Source: Streptomyces hygroscopicus
Lineage (GTDB): Bacteria; Actinomycetota; Actinomycetes; Streptomycetales; Streptomycetaceae
Assembly (NCBI GenBank): GCA_002021875.1
Contig: CP018627.1
Coordinates: 5,456,001-5,520,000, forward strand
Direction: 5' to 3'
DNA: 64,000 nucleotides
The notes below the pieces were generated by a model, which had not been told where the DNA came from, did no database searches, and was given only the letters and a program-made list of their open reading frames with translations. The translations under genes and the position numbers were made by a program. Numbering within the stretch: position 1 is the stretch's first letter; the number at the start of each line of letters is the position of its first letter. Below are positions 22,825 through 34,880 of the stretch, piece after piece.

Positions 22825-24477
22825 ATGGAGCAGGCACCGGCGCTGCACAGCGGCGCCGACCCGGCGTCCGACGCCTGGAAGGCCAATGAGGCAGCGCACC
22901 GCGAGCTGGCCGCGCGGCTGCGCGAGAAGCTGGCCGTGGCGCGGCTGGGCGGCGGGGAGGGGGCGCGGGCGCGGCACACCTCGCGCGGCAAGCTGCTGCC
23001 GCGCGACCGGGTGGACACACTGCTGGATCCGGGCTCCCCGTTCCTGGAGCTGGCCCCGCTCGCCGCCGAGGGGATGTACGAGGGCCAGGCCCCGGCGGCG
23101 GGGGTGATCGCCGGGATCGGGCGGGTGGCCGGCCGTGAGGTGGTCGTGGTCGCCAATGACGCCACCGTCAAGGGCGGCACGTACTACCCGATGACGGTGA
23201 AGAAGCATCTGCGCGCCCAGGAGGTCGCGCTGGAGAACCACCTGCCGTGCGTCTATCTGGTCGACTCCGGCGGCGCCTTCCTCCCCATGCAGGACGAGGT
23301 CTTTCCGGACCGCGACCACTTCGGGCGGATCTTCTACAACCAGGCGCGGCTGTCCGGCTCCGGGATTCCGCAGGTCGCGGCGGTGATGGGGTCCTGCACG
23401 GCGGGCGGGGCCTATGTCCCGGCGATGAGCGACGAGGCCGTGATCGTGCGCGGGCAGGGCACGATCTTCCTGGGCGGGCCGCCGCTGGTGAAGGCGGCCA
23501 CCGGGGAGGTCGTCTCGGCGGAGGAGCTGGGCGGCGGCGAGGTCCACTCCCGGGTCTCGGGCGTGACCGACCATCTGGCGGAGGACGACGCCCACGCGCT
23601 GCGGATCGTCCGCTCCATCGTCGCCACCCTGCCGCCGTCCGCGATGCGGCAGGGGTCGCCGCCGTGGGCACTGGAGCCCTCCCAGGAGCCCGCGGTCGAC
23701 CCGGCGGGGCTCTACGGGGCGGTTCCGGTCGACTCGCGCACGCCGTACGACGTGCGGGAGGTCATCGCGCGGCTGGTGGACGGCTCGCGGTTCGCCGAGT
23801 TCAAGGCCGAGTTCGGCACCACGCTGGTCACGGGCTTCGCGCGGATCATGGGTCACCCGGTGGGCATCGTCGCCAACAACGGCATCCTGTTCTCCGAATC
23901 GGCCCAGAAGGGCGCCCATTTCATCGAGCTGTGCGACCAGCGCGGCATCCCCCTGGTCTTCCTGCAGAACATCTCGGGATTCATGGTGGGCCGCAGCTAT
24001 GAGGCGGGCGGTATCGCCAAGCACGGCGCCAAGATGGTCACCGCCGTGGCCTGCACCCGCGTCCCCAAGCTGACGGTCGTGATCGGCGGTTCCTACGGCG
24101 CGGGCAACTACTCGATGTGCGGGCGCGCCTATTCGCCGCGCTTCCTGTGGATGTGGCCCAACGCCAAGATCTCGGTGATGGGCGGTGAGCAGGCCGCCTC
24201 CGTGCTCGCCACCGTCAAGCGCGACCAGATGGAGGCGCGCGGGCAGGAGTGGAGCGCCGAGGAGGAGGAGACGTTCCGGGCTCCGGTCCGCGAGCAGTAC
24301 GAGGCGCAGGGAAACGCGTATTACGCCACCGCCCGGCTCTGGGACGACGGTGTGATCGACCCCCTGGAGACCCGCACGGTGCTCGGCCTCGCCCTTACGG
24401 CCTGCGCCAACGCACCGCTGCCCGGCCGTACGGCCACCGAGCCCGCGGCGCCCGGCTACGGCGTCTTCCGGATGTGA
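22825..24477 (+). CDS. accD1: Methylcrotonyl-CoA carboxylase beta (carboxyltransferase) subunit
   Basis: 550 residues, the standard size. It has the two crotonase-fold halves of biotin-dependent carboxyltransferases: [20 protein letters not shown] and [20 protein letters not shown] in the N half, [28 protein letters not shown] and [17 protein letters not shown] in the C half. The motif set fits the 3-methylcrotonyl/geranyl-CoA class rather than acetyl- or propionyl-CoA carboxylases. It transfers CO2 from biotin to 3-methylcrotonyl-CoA in leucine breakdown. A biotin carboxylase/BCCP subunit follows after 14 bases, then HMG-CoA lyase and a dehydrogenase. The gene symbol follows S. coelicolor use as I recall it. 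Confidence 0.9.
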   Translation: MEQAPALHSGADPASDAWKANEAAHRELAARLREKLAVARLGGGEGARARHTSRGKLLPRDRVDTLLDPGSPFLELAPLAAEGMYEGQAPAAGVIAGIGRVAGREVVVVANDATVKGGTYYPMTVKKHLRAQEVALENHLPCVYLVDSGGAFLPMQDEVFPDRDHFGRIFYNQARLSGSGIPQVAAVMGSCTAGGAYVPAMSDEAVIVRGQGTIFLGGPPLVKAATGEVVSAEELGGGEVHSRVSGVTDHLAEDDAHALRIVRSIVATLPPSAMRQGSPPWALEPSQEPAVDPAGLYGAVPVDSRTPYDVREVIARLVDGSRFAEFKAEFGTTLVTGFARIMGHPVGIVANNGILFSESAQKGAHFIELCDQRGIPLVFLQNISGFMVGRSYEAGGIAKHGAKMVTAVACTRVPKLTVVIGGSYGAGNYSMCGRAYSPRFLWMWPNAKISVMGGEQAASVLATVKRDQMEARGQEWSAEEEETFRAPVREQYEAQGNAYYATARLWDDGVIDPLETRTVLGLALTACANAPLPGRTATEPAAPGYGVFRM

Positions 24478-24491
24478 GGGGGATGCACCAG

Positions 24492-27082
<2,591 letters not shown>

Positions 27083-27086
<4 letters not shown>

Positions 27087-28015
27087 CCCTCCCCATGACC
27101 GTCCCGGCCCCCGGGCTGCCCGCCCGGGTCCGGATCCATGAGGTGGGCCCGCGGGACGGGCTGCAGAACGAGCAGGCGCTGGTCCCGGTGGCCGTCAAGG
27201 CCGAGTTCATCCGGCGGCTCGCCGAGGCCGGTCTCACCACCGTCGAGGCCACCAGCTTCGTCCATCCGAAGTGGGTGCCCCAACTGGCCGACGCCGAGGA
27301 GCTGATGCCGCTCATCGACGACGTGGCCGCCCGGCTCCCCGTGCTCGTGCCCAATGAGCGCGGTCTCGACCGCGCCCTCACGCTGGGCGCGCGCGAGATC
27401 GCCGTCTTCGCCAGCGCCACGGAGTCCTTCGCCAAGGCCAATCTCAACCGTACGGTGGACGGCGCGCTGGAGATGTTCGAGCCGGTCGTCGCCAAGGCCA
27501 AGGACGCGGGCGTGGCCGTGCGCGGCTATCTGTCGATGTGCTTCGGCGACCCGTGGGAGGGGCAGGTCCCGATCTCCCAGACCGTCTCGGTCAGCCGCCG
27601 CCTGCTGGACATGGGATGCGACGAGATCAGCCTCGGCGACACCATCGGCGTGGCCACCCCCGGCCATGTGCGGGAGCTGCTGGCCACGCTCGACGAGGCG
27701 GGCGTCACGAACGACCGGCTGGCCGTGCACTTCCACGACACCTACGGCCAGGCACTCGCCAACACCCTCGCCGCGCTCCAGCACGGCGTGACCACCGTCG
27801 ACGCCTCCGCCGGTGGCCTCGGCGGCTGCCCGTACGCCAAGAGCGCCACCGGCAATCTCGCCACCGAAGACCTCGTGTGGATGCTCGACGGCCTCGGCAT
27901 CGAGACCGGGGTCGACATCGGCCGTCTCACCGCCACCAGCGTGTGGATGGCCCGGCATCTGGGCCGGCCCAGCCCGTCCCGCACCGTCCGCGCCCTCTCC
28001 CAGAAGGAGACCTGA
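27083..28015 (+). CDS. hmgL: Hydroxymethylglutaryl-CoA lyase
   Basis: 310 residues, a TIM-barrel lyase of the HMGL-like family. Visible motifs are [13 protein letters not shown] (metal and substrate), [40 protein letters not shown] (metal-binding HxH) and the lid Cys signature [15 protein letters not shown]. It splits HMG-CoA to acetyl-CoA and acetoacetate, the last step of leucine degradation. The ATG overlaps the preceding stop by four bases, and the next gene starts three bases after its stop, so it is within a tight operon. Nothing is unusual in length or active-site residues. Confidence 0.95.
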
Positions 28016-28018
28016 GCC

Positions 28019-29185
28019 ATGTCGATCGACCACCGACTCTCCCCCGAACACGAGGAACTGCGCCGCACCGTCGAGGCGTTCGCGCATGATGTGGTCGCCC
28101 CCAAGATCGGGGAGTACTGGGAGCACCATGAGTTCCCGTACGAGATCATCCGCGAGATGGGCCGGATGGGCCTGTTCGGCCTGCCCTTCCCGGAGGAGTA
28201 CGGCGGCATGGGCGGGGACTACTTCGCGCTCTGCCTCGCCCTGGAGGAGCTGGCCCGGGTGGACTCCTCGGTGGCGATCACCCTGGAGGCGGGGGTCTCG
28301 CTCGGCGCGATGCCGATCTTCCTCTACGGCACCGAGGAGCAGAAGCGCACCTGGCTGCCGGGGCTCTGCTCCGGGGAGACGCTGGGCGCGTTCGGCCTGA
28401 CCGAGCCCGGCGGCGGCTCGGACGCGGGCGCCACCCGCACCACGGCCCGGCTGGACGAGGCCACCGGCGAGTGGGTGATCAACGGCACCAAGTGCTTCAT
28501 CACCAACTCCGGTACGGACATCACCACGCTGGTCACCGTCACCGCCGTCACCGGCCGCAAGGAGGACGGCCGCCCCGAGATCTCCTCGATCATCGTGCCG
28601 TCCGGCACCCCCGGCTTCACCGTGGCCGCCCCCTACTCCAAGGTGGGGTGGAACGCCTCGGACACCCGCGAGCTGTCCTTCGCCGACTGCCGGGTCCCGG
28701 CCGCGAATCTGCTGGGCGCGGAGGCCCGGGGCTACGCCCAGTTCCTGCGGATACTGGACGAGGGCCGGATCGCGATCTCCGCCCTGGCCACCGGGCTCGC
28801 CCAGGGCTGTGTGGACGAGTCGGTGGCGTACGCCAGGACCCGCGAGGCGTTCGGCCGCCCCATCGGCGCCAACCAGGCCATCCAGTTCAAGCTGGCCGAT
28901 ATGGAAATGCGCGCCCATATGGCCCGGGTCGCCTGGCGGGACGCGGCCTCCCGCCTCGTCCTCGGCGAGCCGTTCAAGAAGGAGGCGTCCATCGCGAAGC
29001 TCTACTCCTCCGAGATCGCGGTGGACAACGCCCGCGAGGCCACCCAGATCCACGGTGGCTACGGCTTCATGAACGAGTACCCGGTGGCCCGGATGTGGCG
29101 CGACTCCAAGATCCTGGAGATCGGCGAGGGCACCAGCGAGGTCCAGCGGATGCTGATCGCGCGGGAGCTGGGCTTCGCGAGCTGA
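28019..29185 (+). CDS. acdH: Acyl-CoA dehydrogenase, probable isovaleryl-CoA dehydrogenase
   Basis: 388 residues with family motifs FGLTEPGGGSDAGA, KCFITNSGTDIT, ATQIHGGYGFMNEYPVARMW and EIGEGTSEVQRMLIARELG. It catalyses alpha,beta-dehydrogenation of a short branched acyl-CoA with FAD and ETF. As the last gene of the carboxylase/HMG-CoA lyase operon it most likely converts isovaleryl-CoA to 3-methylcrotonyl-CoA, the carboxylase substrate, so the four genes encode a connected pathway from isovaleryl-CoA to acetyl-CoA plus acetoacetate. The start is three bases from the hmgL stop with GGAG in that gene's end. A strong hairpin follows. Confidence 0.92.
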   Translation: MSIDHRLSPEHEELRRTVEAFAHDVVAPKIGEYWEHHEFPYEIIREMGRMGLFGLPFPEEYGGMGGDYFALCLALEELARVDSSVAITLEAGVSLGAMPIFLYGTEEQKRTWLPGLCSGETLGAFGLTEPGGGSDAGATRTTARLDEATGEWVINGTKCFITNSGTDITTLVTVTAVTGRKEDGRPEISSIIVPSGTPGFTVAAPYSKVGWNASDTRELSFADCRVPAANLLGAEARGYAQFLRILDEGRIAISALATGLAQGCVDESVAYARTREAFGRPIGANQAIQFKLADMEMRAHMARVAWRDAASRLVLGEPFKKEASIAKLYSSEIAVDNAREATQIHGGYGFMNEYPVARMWRDSKILEIGEGTSEVQRMLIARELGFAS

Positions 29186-29197
29186 GCCACCACGGAG

Positions 29198-29230
29198 TGG
29201 GTCCCGGGGGCAGCGCGCCCCCGGGACCCA
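29198..29230. terminator. 14-bp hairpin between convergent genes
   Basis: TGGGTCCCGGGGGC pairs perfectly with GCCCCCGGGACCCA around an AGCGC loop. It lies between the acdH stop and the hexosaminidase stop, so it can end transcription from both sides. Confidence 0.85.
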
Positions 29231-29267
29231 TCCCCGGCACCGGCACCAGCACCGTGCCGGGAGAGGC

Positions 29268-30923
29268 TCAGCTCGTGGGCCAGGGGATCTGCGGGGAGTG
29301 GTAGTACGTGATGCCCATGGCGTCCCAGCGGGGGCCCTGCGCCGCCACCCGGACGCGGTAGCTGTCCCAGTCATGTGCGCTCGCGGGGGACCAGCCGAGT
29401 TCGGCGATGCCGGGGAGACGGGGGAAGGCCATGTACTCGATGTTCGCGCTGGTCTCGATGGTCTCCGACCACAGCGGCGCCTCGACACCGAGCACCGAGG
29501 ACGCCGGAGCGTCCTTGATGTACGTGCCCGGGTCCCAGTCGTAGGACTGCTTCGCCTCGACGTACCCGGCCCAGTTCTGCCCCAGTGGCGTGTTGGCGTC
29601 GTACTTCATGTCCAGATAGGCCCGGTTGGCCGGTGAGAGGATCAGCTTGGTGCCCGCCTTGGCCGCCTCCGCGACCTCCTTCTCGCTCCCGTCCGTCCCC
29701 CAGTACTGGGCGATCGCGCCCTTCGCGGGATGCGCACCGGTCAGCTGATGCCAGCCGACCGCCGTCTTGCCGTACTTGGCGACCACCGGCTGCACCCGGT
29801 CCATGAAGGCCACATAGTCCTCATGGCTGGTGGAGTGGGCCTCGTCCCCGCCGATGTGGAGGTAGGGGCCGGGGGTGAGCGCGGCGAGCTCGCGGATGAC
29901 GTCGTCCACGAAGTCGTACGTCACGTCCTTCGGCACGCACAGCGAGCTGAAACCGACCTCGGTGCCGGTGTAGAGCGGCGGGGCGACGCCGTCGCAGTTG
30001 AGCTCCGCGTAGGAGGCGAGCGCCGCGTTGGTGTGGCCCGGCATGTCGATCTCGGGGACGACGGTCAGCTCACGGCTGGCCGCGTAGCTCACGATCTCGC
30101 GGTAGTCGTCCTTGGTGTAGTAGCCGCCGGGGCCGCCGCCGACCTGGGTGGAGCCGCCGTGCGTGGCCAGCCGCGGCCAGGAGTCGATGGCGATCCGCCA
30201 CCCCTGGTCGTCCGAGAGGTGCAGATGCAGCCTGTTGATCTTGTAGAGGGCGAGCTGGTCGATATAGCGCTTGACCTGGTCCACGCCGAAGAAGTGCCGG
30301 GAGACATCGAGCATCGCGCCCCGCCAGGCATAGCGCGGCTCGTCGGTGATGGTGCCGGCGGAGACCCGCCAGGGGCCCGCCTGCCGGGTGGTGCGCTCGA
30401 TGGACGCGGGCAGGAGCTGCCGCAGCGTCTGGACGCCGTGGAACAGCCCCGCGGAGCCGCGCGCGGTGACGGTGATCGCGCGGCCGGTCACCGCCAGCCG
30501 GTATCCCTCCGCGCCCAGCTTCGACACCGCGGCGGCCTTGGGCGTCAGCCGCAGCCGGATGCCGTCGCCGCCCGCCCGCGCGGTGACGGGCAGCCGATAG
30601 CCGGTGGCGGGCCGCAGCACCGTCGCGAGGTAGTCGGCCACCCGGCGCGCCGAGCGCGCCGAGCCGTCGGAGCCGGACACCCGGATGGGAGTGTCGGGGT
30701 GGATCGCGTACGAGCCCGCCGCGGGCCGTACGGACGCGGGCGCGGGCACGACCCGGTCCAGGGGGGTCGGGGCGGCCGCGGCGTCCGGCGCGGAGGAGGA
30801 GGGAGCAGCCGGAGCGGCGGAGGCGGAGGAGGCTGCGGTCCCCGCCCCGGCCACCACGGTCAGCAGCAGGGAACACAGAAGTCGGGCACGACGTCGTCTC
30901 ACAGGGGGTCCCTTCAACGGCAC
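29268..30923 (-). CDS. Secreted beta-N-acetylhexosaminidase, GH20
   Basis: 551 residues. An Arg-rich signal peptide (RRRRARLLCSLLLTVVAGA) is followed by the GH20b domain (about 60-185) and the GH20 barrel. The barrel contains LHLHLSDDQGWRIAIDSWP, PEIDMPGHTNAALASY and the catalytic pair LHIGGDEAHS (Asp-Glu). It removes terminal GlcNAc from chitin oligomers or peptidoglycan fragments outside the cell. An S. coelicolor homologue lies near glmS and adpA as here. A DasR-like box is 37 bp upstream, linking the gene to GlcNAc control. It is divergent from the DUF4429 gene. Active-site residues are intact. Confidence 0.94.
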   Translation of the reverse strand: MPLKGPPVRRRRARLLCSLLLTVVAGAGTAASSASAAPAAPSSSAPDAAAAPTPLDRVVPAPASVRPAAGSYAIHPDTPIRVSGSDGSARSARRVADYLATVLRPATGYRLPVTARAGGDGIRLRLTPKAAAVSKLGAEGYRLAVTGRAITVTARGSAGLFHGVQTLRQLLPASIERTTRQAGPWRVSAGTITDEPRYAWRGAMLDVSRHFFGVDQVKRYIDQLALYKINRLHLHLSDDQGWRIAIDSWPRLATHGGSTQVGGGPGGYYTKDDYREIVSYAASRELTVVPEIDMPGHTNAALASYAELNCDGVAPPLYTGTEVGFSSLCVPKDVTYDFVDDVIRELAALTPGPYLHIGGDEAHSTSHEDYVAFMDRVQPVVAKYGKTAVGWHQLTGAHPAKGAIAQYWGTDGSEKEVAEAAKAGTKLILSPANRAYLDMKYDANTPLGQNWAGYVEAKQSYDWDPGTYIKDAPASSVLGVEAPLWSETIETSANIEYMAFPRLPGIAELGWSPASAHDWDSYRVRVAAQGPRWDAMGITYYHSPQIPWPTS

Positions 30924-30959
30924 GTGGCATCTTGGGTACCGCGAGGCTCAGTTGCGGTC

Positions 30960-30975
30960 AAGGTGTAGACCAATG
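30960..30975. promoter_or_regulatory. DasR-like (dre) operator
   Basis: AAGGTGTAGACCAATG, read on the other strand as CATTGGTCTACACCTT, is close to the dre consensus (a TGGTCTAGACCA dyad). It lies in the divergent promoter region of the GH20 gene. DasR represses GlcNAc and chitin genes and is released by amino-sugar phosphates. Confidence comes from the match and a fitting target gene. Confidence 0.75.
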
Positions 30976-31005
30976 TGTCGCTGTGGGCCTGTCAGAATTC
31001 ACCGC

Positions 31006-31914
31006 ATGGCGGAAATCACCCAGCGCGATGGCGCCTGGAGCTTTGACGGGGAAGCGATCCGGATCGTCCCGGGGCGGGACCGCAGCGTGCACGCCGTACG
31101 GCAGGCGCTCGGCGAACTGACGGTACCCCTGGTGGCCTTGGCCGGTGTCGCCTATGAGCCGGGGCGCAAGTCGGGCCGGCTTCGGCTGCGGCTGCGCGAG
31201 GGGGCGGACCCGCTGCTGCAGACCACCGGCGGCAAGCTGCCGGACGCCGCCGATCCGTATCAGCTCTCGGTGGAACCGGAGCGCAGGGATCTCGCCGAGT
31301 ATCTGGTCGACGAGGTCCGCCAGGGCCTGGCCCTGGATCAGGTGCCGTCCGGCCCCTGCGACCACTATGTGCTGCCCGGCCCCTCGGTGCCGGTCTCGGC
31401 CTCGGCGGGCGACGCCACGGCCTCGTTCGACGGTGAGCGGATCCGGCTGGACTGGAACTGGAAGACCGAGGAGTCGAAGAAGTCCGGCGGCCCCCGCACG
31501 ATCCTCCTGCCGGACCTGGAGCTGGTGGAGTGGGTCCCGGCCGCCGGGCTGGAGAACGGCTACCTCCGCTTCGTCGTGGCGAAGGCCACGGCGACGGCCG
31601 CGCCCAAGTACGACCCGCATGCCGTGGTGCTCTACGGGTTCAAGAAGGATCCGCTGATGGCGCTGGTCGCGGCGGCCGTCATCGCGCGGATGCCGCATCC
31701 GGGTGCCCCGGCGAAGGCACTCCCCGCCCAGCAGCCCGCCCCCGAGCCGCCCGTGGACACCACGCCCACCGGGGGCGACGAGAGTGACGTGGATCACGAC
31801 GCCCTGCTGCGACGACTGCGCGAACTCGGCGATCTTCACCAGAGCGGGATCCTCACCGAGGCGGAGTTCACCACCGCCAAACAGGCCGTACTCCGCCGCT
31901 TTTCCGACGCCTGA
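31006..31914 (+). CDS. DUF4429 protein with C-terminal SHOCT domain
   Basis: 302 residues. Two DUF4429 repeats are visible, each beginning with a similar motif: GAWSFDGEAIRIVPG near residue 8 and ATASFDGERIRLDWN near 138. After a Pro-rich linker the last 35 residues, DHDALLRRLRELGDLHQSGI then LTEAEFTTAKQAVLRR, form a SHOCT (short C-terminal) domain, often an oligomerisation or membrane-association tail. Function is unknown. Start ATG 31006 was chosen since further upstream codons would overlap the hexosaminidase gene. It is divergent from the hexosaminidase and shares its regulatory gap, so DasR may affect both. Confidence 0.85.
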   Translation: MAEITQRDGAWSFDGEAIRIVPGRDRSVHAVRQALGELTVPLVALAGVAYEPGRKSGRLRLRLREGADPLLQTTGGKLPDAADPYQLSVEPERRDLAEYLVDEVRQGLALDQVPSGPCDHYVLPGPSVPVSASAGDATASFDGERIRLDWNWKTEESKKSGGPRTILLPDLELVEWVPAAGLENGYLRFVVAKATATAAPKYDPHAVVLYGFKKDPLMALVAAAVIARMPHPGAPAKALPAQQPAPEPPVDTTPTGGDESDVDHDALLRRLRELGDLHQSGILTEAEFTTAKQAVLRRFSDA

Positions 31915-32024
31915 GTCGCGGGCTCGCGCCGCCGAGGAGCGGTTTTCACGCCATTGAGGCCCAGCCCTGCCCGATATCGGGCAGGAATGTTGCGAAACAC
32001 TTCGCCGCATCGCAGTATCTACGG

Positions 32025-32300
32025 ATGCTCGACCGCCGAATGTCCCACGATGACCTGATCGACCACCTGGTCCGCAGTACGCCGCTCAGCCGCGGCGAGG
32101 CGAGTCGGGTGGTGCTGGACGTACTGGCGTACTTCGACGAGACGACAGAGGAGTTCGTCCGGCGCCGCCACCGCGAGCTGCAGTCCGGCGGGCTGAGCAA
32201 CGCGGACATCTTCGAGCGGATCACGGCCGAGCTGCCGTACCGCGCGGTGGCCCCGCCCGAACTCTCGCTGCGCCAGCTGCGCCGCATCGTCTACGGCTGA
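32025..32300 (+). CDS. Small conserved hypothetical protein
   Basis: 91 residues (or 86 from ATG 32040): MSHDDLIDHLVRSTPLSRGE, then DVLAYFDETTEEFVRRRHRE and LRQLRRIVYG. Helical and charged, with no signal or membrane segment. The N-terminal half loosely resembles small helical DNA-binding folds, but I would not assign one. It lies 96 bp upstream of glmS on the same strand and conserved proteins of this kind occur at that place in other Streptomyces, to my recollection. Function unknown. Confidence 0.65.
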   Translation: MLDRRMSHDDLIDHLVRSTPLSRGEASRVVLDVLAYFDETTEEFVRRRHRELQSGGLSNADIFERITAELPYRAVAPPELSLRQLRRIVYG

Positions 32301-32396
32301 CGACACCGGCCCACGACACCGGTCCACGATGGCGGCCGCCACCGCCGGACTCGAGCACGAGCATGCACAAGCGATCAATGGGAGGGCCTGAACACC

Positions 32397-34229
32397 ATGT
32401 GCGGAATCGTCGGATACATCGGCAAGCGCGATGTGGCACCACTGCTGCTGGAGGGGCTGCAGCGCCTGGAGTACCGCGGCTATGACTCCGCGGGTATCGC
32501 GATCCAGGGCAAGCCCGCCAAGGGCGCCCAGAGCGCCGGACTGAAGACCGCCAAGGCCAAGGGCCGGGTCCGCGAGCTGGAGGCCAGGCTTCCCAAGCGG
32601 TTCGCGGGCACCACCGGAATCGCCCACACCCGCTGGGCCACCCATGGCGCGCCCAATGACACCAACGCGCATCCGCATCTGGACGCGGACGGCAAGGTCG
32701 CCGTCGTCCACAACGGCATCATCGACAACGCCGACGATCTGCGCGCCAAGCTGGCCGCCGACGGCGTCGAGCTGGCCTCCGACACCGACTCCGAGGCGCT
32801 CGCCCACCTCATCGGCCGCTCCCAGGCGCCCACCCTGGAGGAGAAGGTCCGCCACGCGCTCTCGATGGTCGAGGGCACCTACGGCATCGCCGTACTGCAC
32901 GCCGACTTCCCGGACCGCATCGTCGTCGCCCGCAACGGCTCGCCCGTGGTGCTGGGCATCGGCGAGAAGGAGATGTTCGTCGCCTCCGACGTCGCCGCGC
33001 TGGTCAGCCACACCCGCCAGGTGGTCACCCTGGACGACGGTGAGATGGCCACCCTCAAGGCCGACGACTACCGCACCTACACCACCGAGGGCAGCCGCAC
33101 CTCCACCTCCCCGACCACCGTGGAGTGGGAGGCCGAGTCGTACGACATGGGCGGCCACGACACCTATATGCACAAGGAGATCCACGAGCAGGTCGACGCC
33201 GTGGACCGGGTGCTGCGCGGCCGGATCGACGACCGGTTCTCCACCGTCCGGCTGGGCGGGCTCAACCTGGACGCCCGCGAGGCGCGCGGGGTCCGCCGGG
33301 TCAAGATCCTCGGCTGTGGTTCGGCGTACCACACGGGCCTGATCGGTGCCCAGTTGATCGAGGAGCTGGCCCGGATCCCGGCGGACGCGGAGCCCGCGAG
33401 CGAGTTCCGCTACCGCAACCCGGTCGTGGACCCGGACACCCTCTACATCGCGGTCAGCCAGTCCGGCGAGACCTACGACACCCTGGCGGCCGTCCAGGAG
33501 CTCAAGCGCAAGGGCGCGCGGGTGCTCGGCGTCGTCAACGTCGTGGGCAGCGCCATCGCCCGGGAGACGGACGGCGGGGTCTACGTCCACGCGGGCCCGG
33601 AGGTGTGCGTCGTCTCCACCAAGTGCTTCACCAACACCGCCGTCGCCTTCGCGCTGCTCGCCCTCCACCTGGGCCGGATCCGCGATCTCTCGGTCGCCGA
33701 CGGCAAGCGGATCATCGCCGGGCTGCGCAAGCTGCCCGAGCAGATCGCCGAGGTGCTGAGCGGCGAGGAAGAGATCAAAAAGCTCGCCGCGGAATATGCG
33801 AACGCAAAGAGCATGATGTTCGTCGGGCGGGTCCGCGGCTACCCGGTGGCGCGCGAGGCGTCCCTGAAGCTGAAGGAGGTCTCCTACGTCCACGCCGAGG
33901 CGTACCCGGCCTCCGAGCTCAAGCACGGGCCGCTCGCGCTCATCGAGCCCGAGGTGCCGACCGTGGCGGTTCTGCCGGACGACGACCTGCTGGAGAAGAA
34001 CCGCGCGACGCTGGAGGAGATCAAGGCCCGCAGCGGCCGGATCCTGGCCGTCGCCCATCGGGAGCAGGAGAAGGCGGACCACACGATCGTGGTACCCCGC
34101 AACGAGGTGGAACTCGACCCGATCCTCATGGGCATCCCGCTCCAACTGCTCGCCTATCACACGGCGCTGGCGCTCGGCCGGGACATCGACAAGCCCCGCA
34201 ACCTCGCCAAGTCGGTGACGGTCGAATAG
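32397..34229 (+). CDS. glmS: Glutamine-fructose-6-phosphate aminotransferase (isomerizing)
   Basis: 610 residues, full length. The N-terminal glutaminase domain begins MCGIVGYIGKRDVAP, with Cys2 as the nucleophile after removal of Met, and includes HTRWATHGAP. Two SIS domains follow (GCGSAYHTGLIG, SQSGETYDTLA, GRVRGYPVAREASLKLKEVS), and the end KSVTVE is canonical. It makes glucosamine-6-phosphate, the entry to peptidoglycan and GlcNAc metabolism. Nearby hexosaminidase and DasR box make this an amino-sugar neighbourhood; Streptomyces often carry two glmS copies and this resembles the adpA-linked one. Strong hairpins follow. Confidence 0.96.
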   Translation: MCGIVGYIGKRDVAPLLLEGLQRLEYRGYDSAGIAIQGKPAKGAQSAGLKTAKAKGRVRELEARLPKRFAGTTGIAHTRWATHGAPNDTNAHPHLDADGKVAVVHNGIIDNADDLRAKLAADGVELASDTDSEALAHLIGRSQAPTLEEKVRHALSMVEGTYGIAVLHADFPDRIVVARNGSPVVLGIGEKEMFVASDVAALVSHTRQVVTLDDGEMATLKADDYRTYTTEGSRTSTSPTTVEWEAESYDMGGHDTYMHKEIHEQVDAVDRVLRGRIDDRFSTVRLGGLNLDAREARGVRRVKILGCGSAYHTGLIGAQLIEELARIPADAEPASEFRYRNPVVDPDTLYIAVSQSGETYDTLAAVQELKRKGARVLGVVNVVGSAIARETDGGVYVHAGPEVCVVSTKCFTNTAVAFALLALHLGRIRDLSVADGKRIIAGLRKLPEQIAEVLSGEEEIKKLAAEYANAKSMMFVGRVRGYPVAREASLKLKEVSYVHAEAYPASELKHGPLALIEPEVPTVAVLPDDDLLEKNRATLEEIKARSGRILAVAHREQEKADHTIVVPRNEVELDPILMGIPLQLLAYHTALALGRDIDKPRNLAKSVTVE

Positions 34230-34272
34230 CCCCGCGCACCCGCGCGACCTCGGCGAATCCCTCCGCGAGCCC

Positions 34273-34316
34273 TCGGCGGTCCCCCGCGTGTGCCACCACG
34301 CACGCGGGGGCCGCCT
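34273..34316 (+). terminator. glmS terminator hairpin
   Basis: GGCGGTCCCCCGCGTG and CACGCACGCGGGGGCCGCC pair with one or two bulges, about 45 bases after the glmS stop. Confidence 0.75.
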
Positions 34317-34353
34317 CCCCTGCGCCGGCGTCGCCCTATTACGCCGGCGGCTG

Positions 34354-34390
34354 GCCGACGCGCGGGAACCGTCACTTCCCGCGCGTCGGC
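34354..34390. terminator. Perfect 15-bp inverted repeat downstream of glmS
   Basis: GCCGACGCGCGGGAA pairs exactly with TTCCCGCGCGTCGGC around a seven-base loop. A smaller CGCCGGCG dyad precedes it. Either a second terminator or a structured RNA; no T-run follows. Confidence 0.55.
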
Positions 34391-34737
34391 ACGATCGAAC
34401 GTTTTGTACCCCTCACAAACGCACAATCCACCTCTACGCGCGGGTAGGTTTGTCCGTTGTCAAGATGAACTTGCCGCCATCTCACCTGCGGTCAAGGGGA
34501 GTTGAGGGTGTCCGGTTCCAGGCGTCCGCGCCAAGCCGTGCCGACGGCAGAGGTTTTGGGCTGAACAACCGCGCTTGACGAACAGGCGCCGGGGCACGGC
34601 GCGCCAGGGCACGGGGACTTGGAGGGGCCGGAAAGCCCCGGAGAGGCCGCTCAGGGGCGCTCGGGGGCCGCTCGGGGACATGTGGAGCGCCTGGAGCGCT
34701 CCGAGGCGCCAGGAGGCACGGAGGCACCCGGTGGCAC

Positions 34738-34880
34738 TCGGGAGATGCTCAGCGGACGCCCAGGGGACGTCCAGGGAATGCCCAGCGGACGCTCGGGGGG
34801 TGCCCAGCGGACGCTCGGGGGCCCAGCGGACGCTCAGGGGTGCCCAGCCGACGTCAAGGGACGCTCAGCCGACGCTCAGG
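34738..34880. repeat. Degenerate GGACGCTCAGGGG/GCCCAGC repeats
   Basis: About seven imperfect copies of a 14-20 bp unit built from GCCCAGCGGACGCTCGGGG occupy the 3' side of the universal stress protein gene. The rest of 34391-34875 holds no recognisable gene; only out-of-frame shadows are open. Units vary too much for CRISPR and no spacers are present. Confidence 0.65.

Noticed and set aside
32019..34160. 713-residue minus-strand frame over glmS
   Set aside because: Shadow of a full-length GlmS; Val/Leu/Asp/Gly-rich nonsense composition.
34738..34880. Possible CRISPR array
   Set aside because: Units vary in length and sequence, there are no spacers of constant size and no cas genes.
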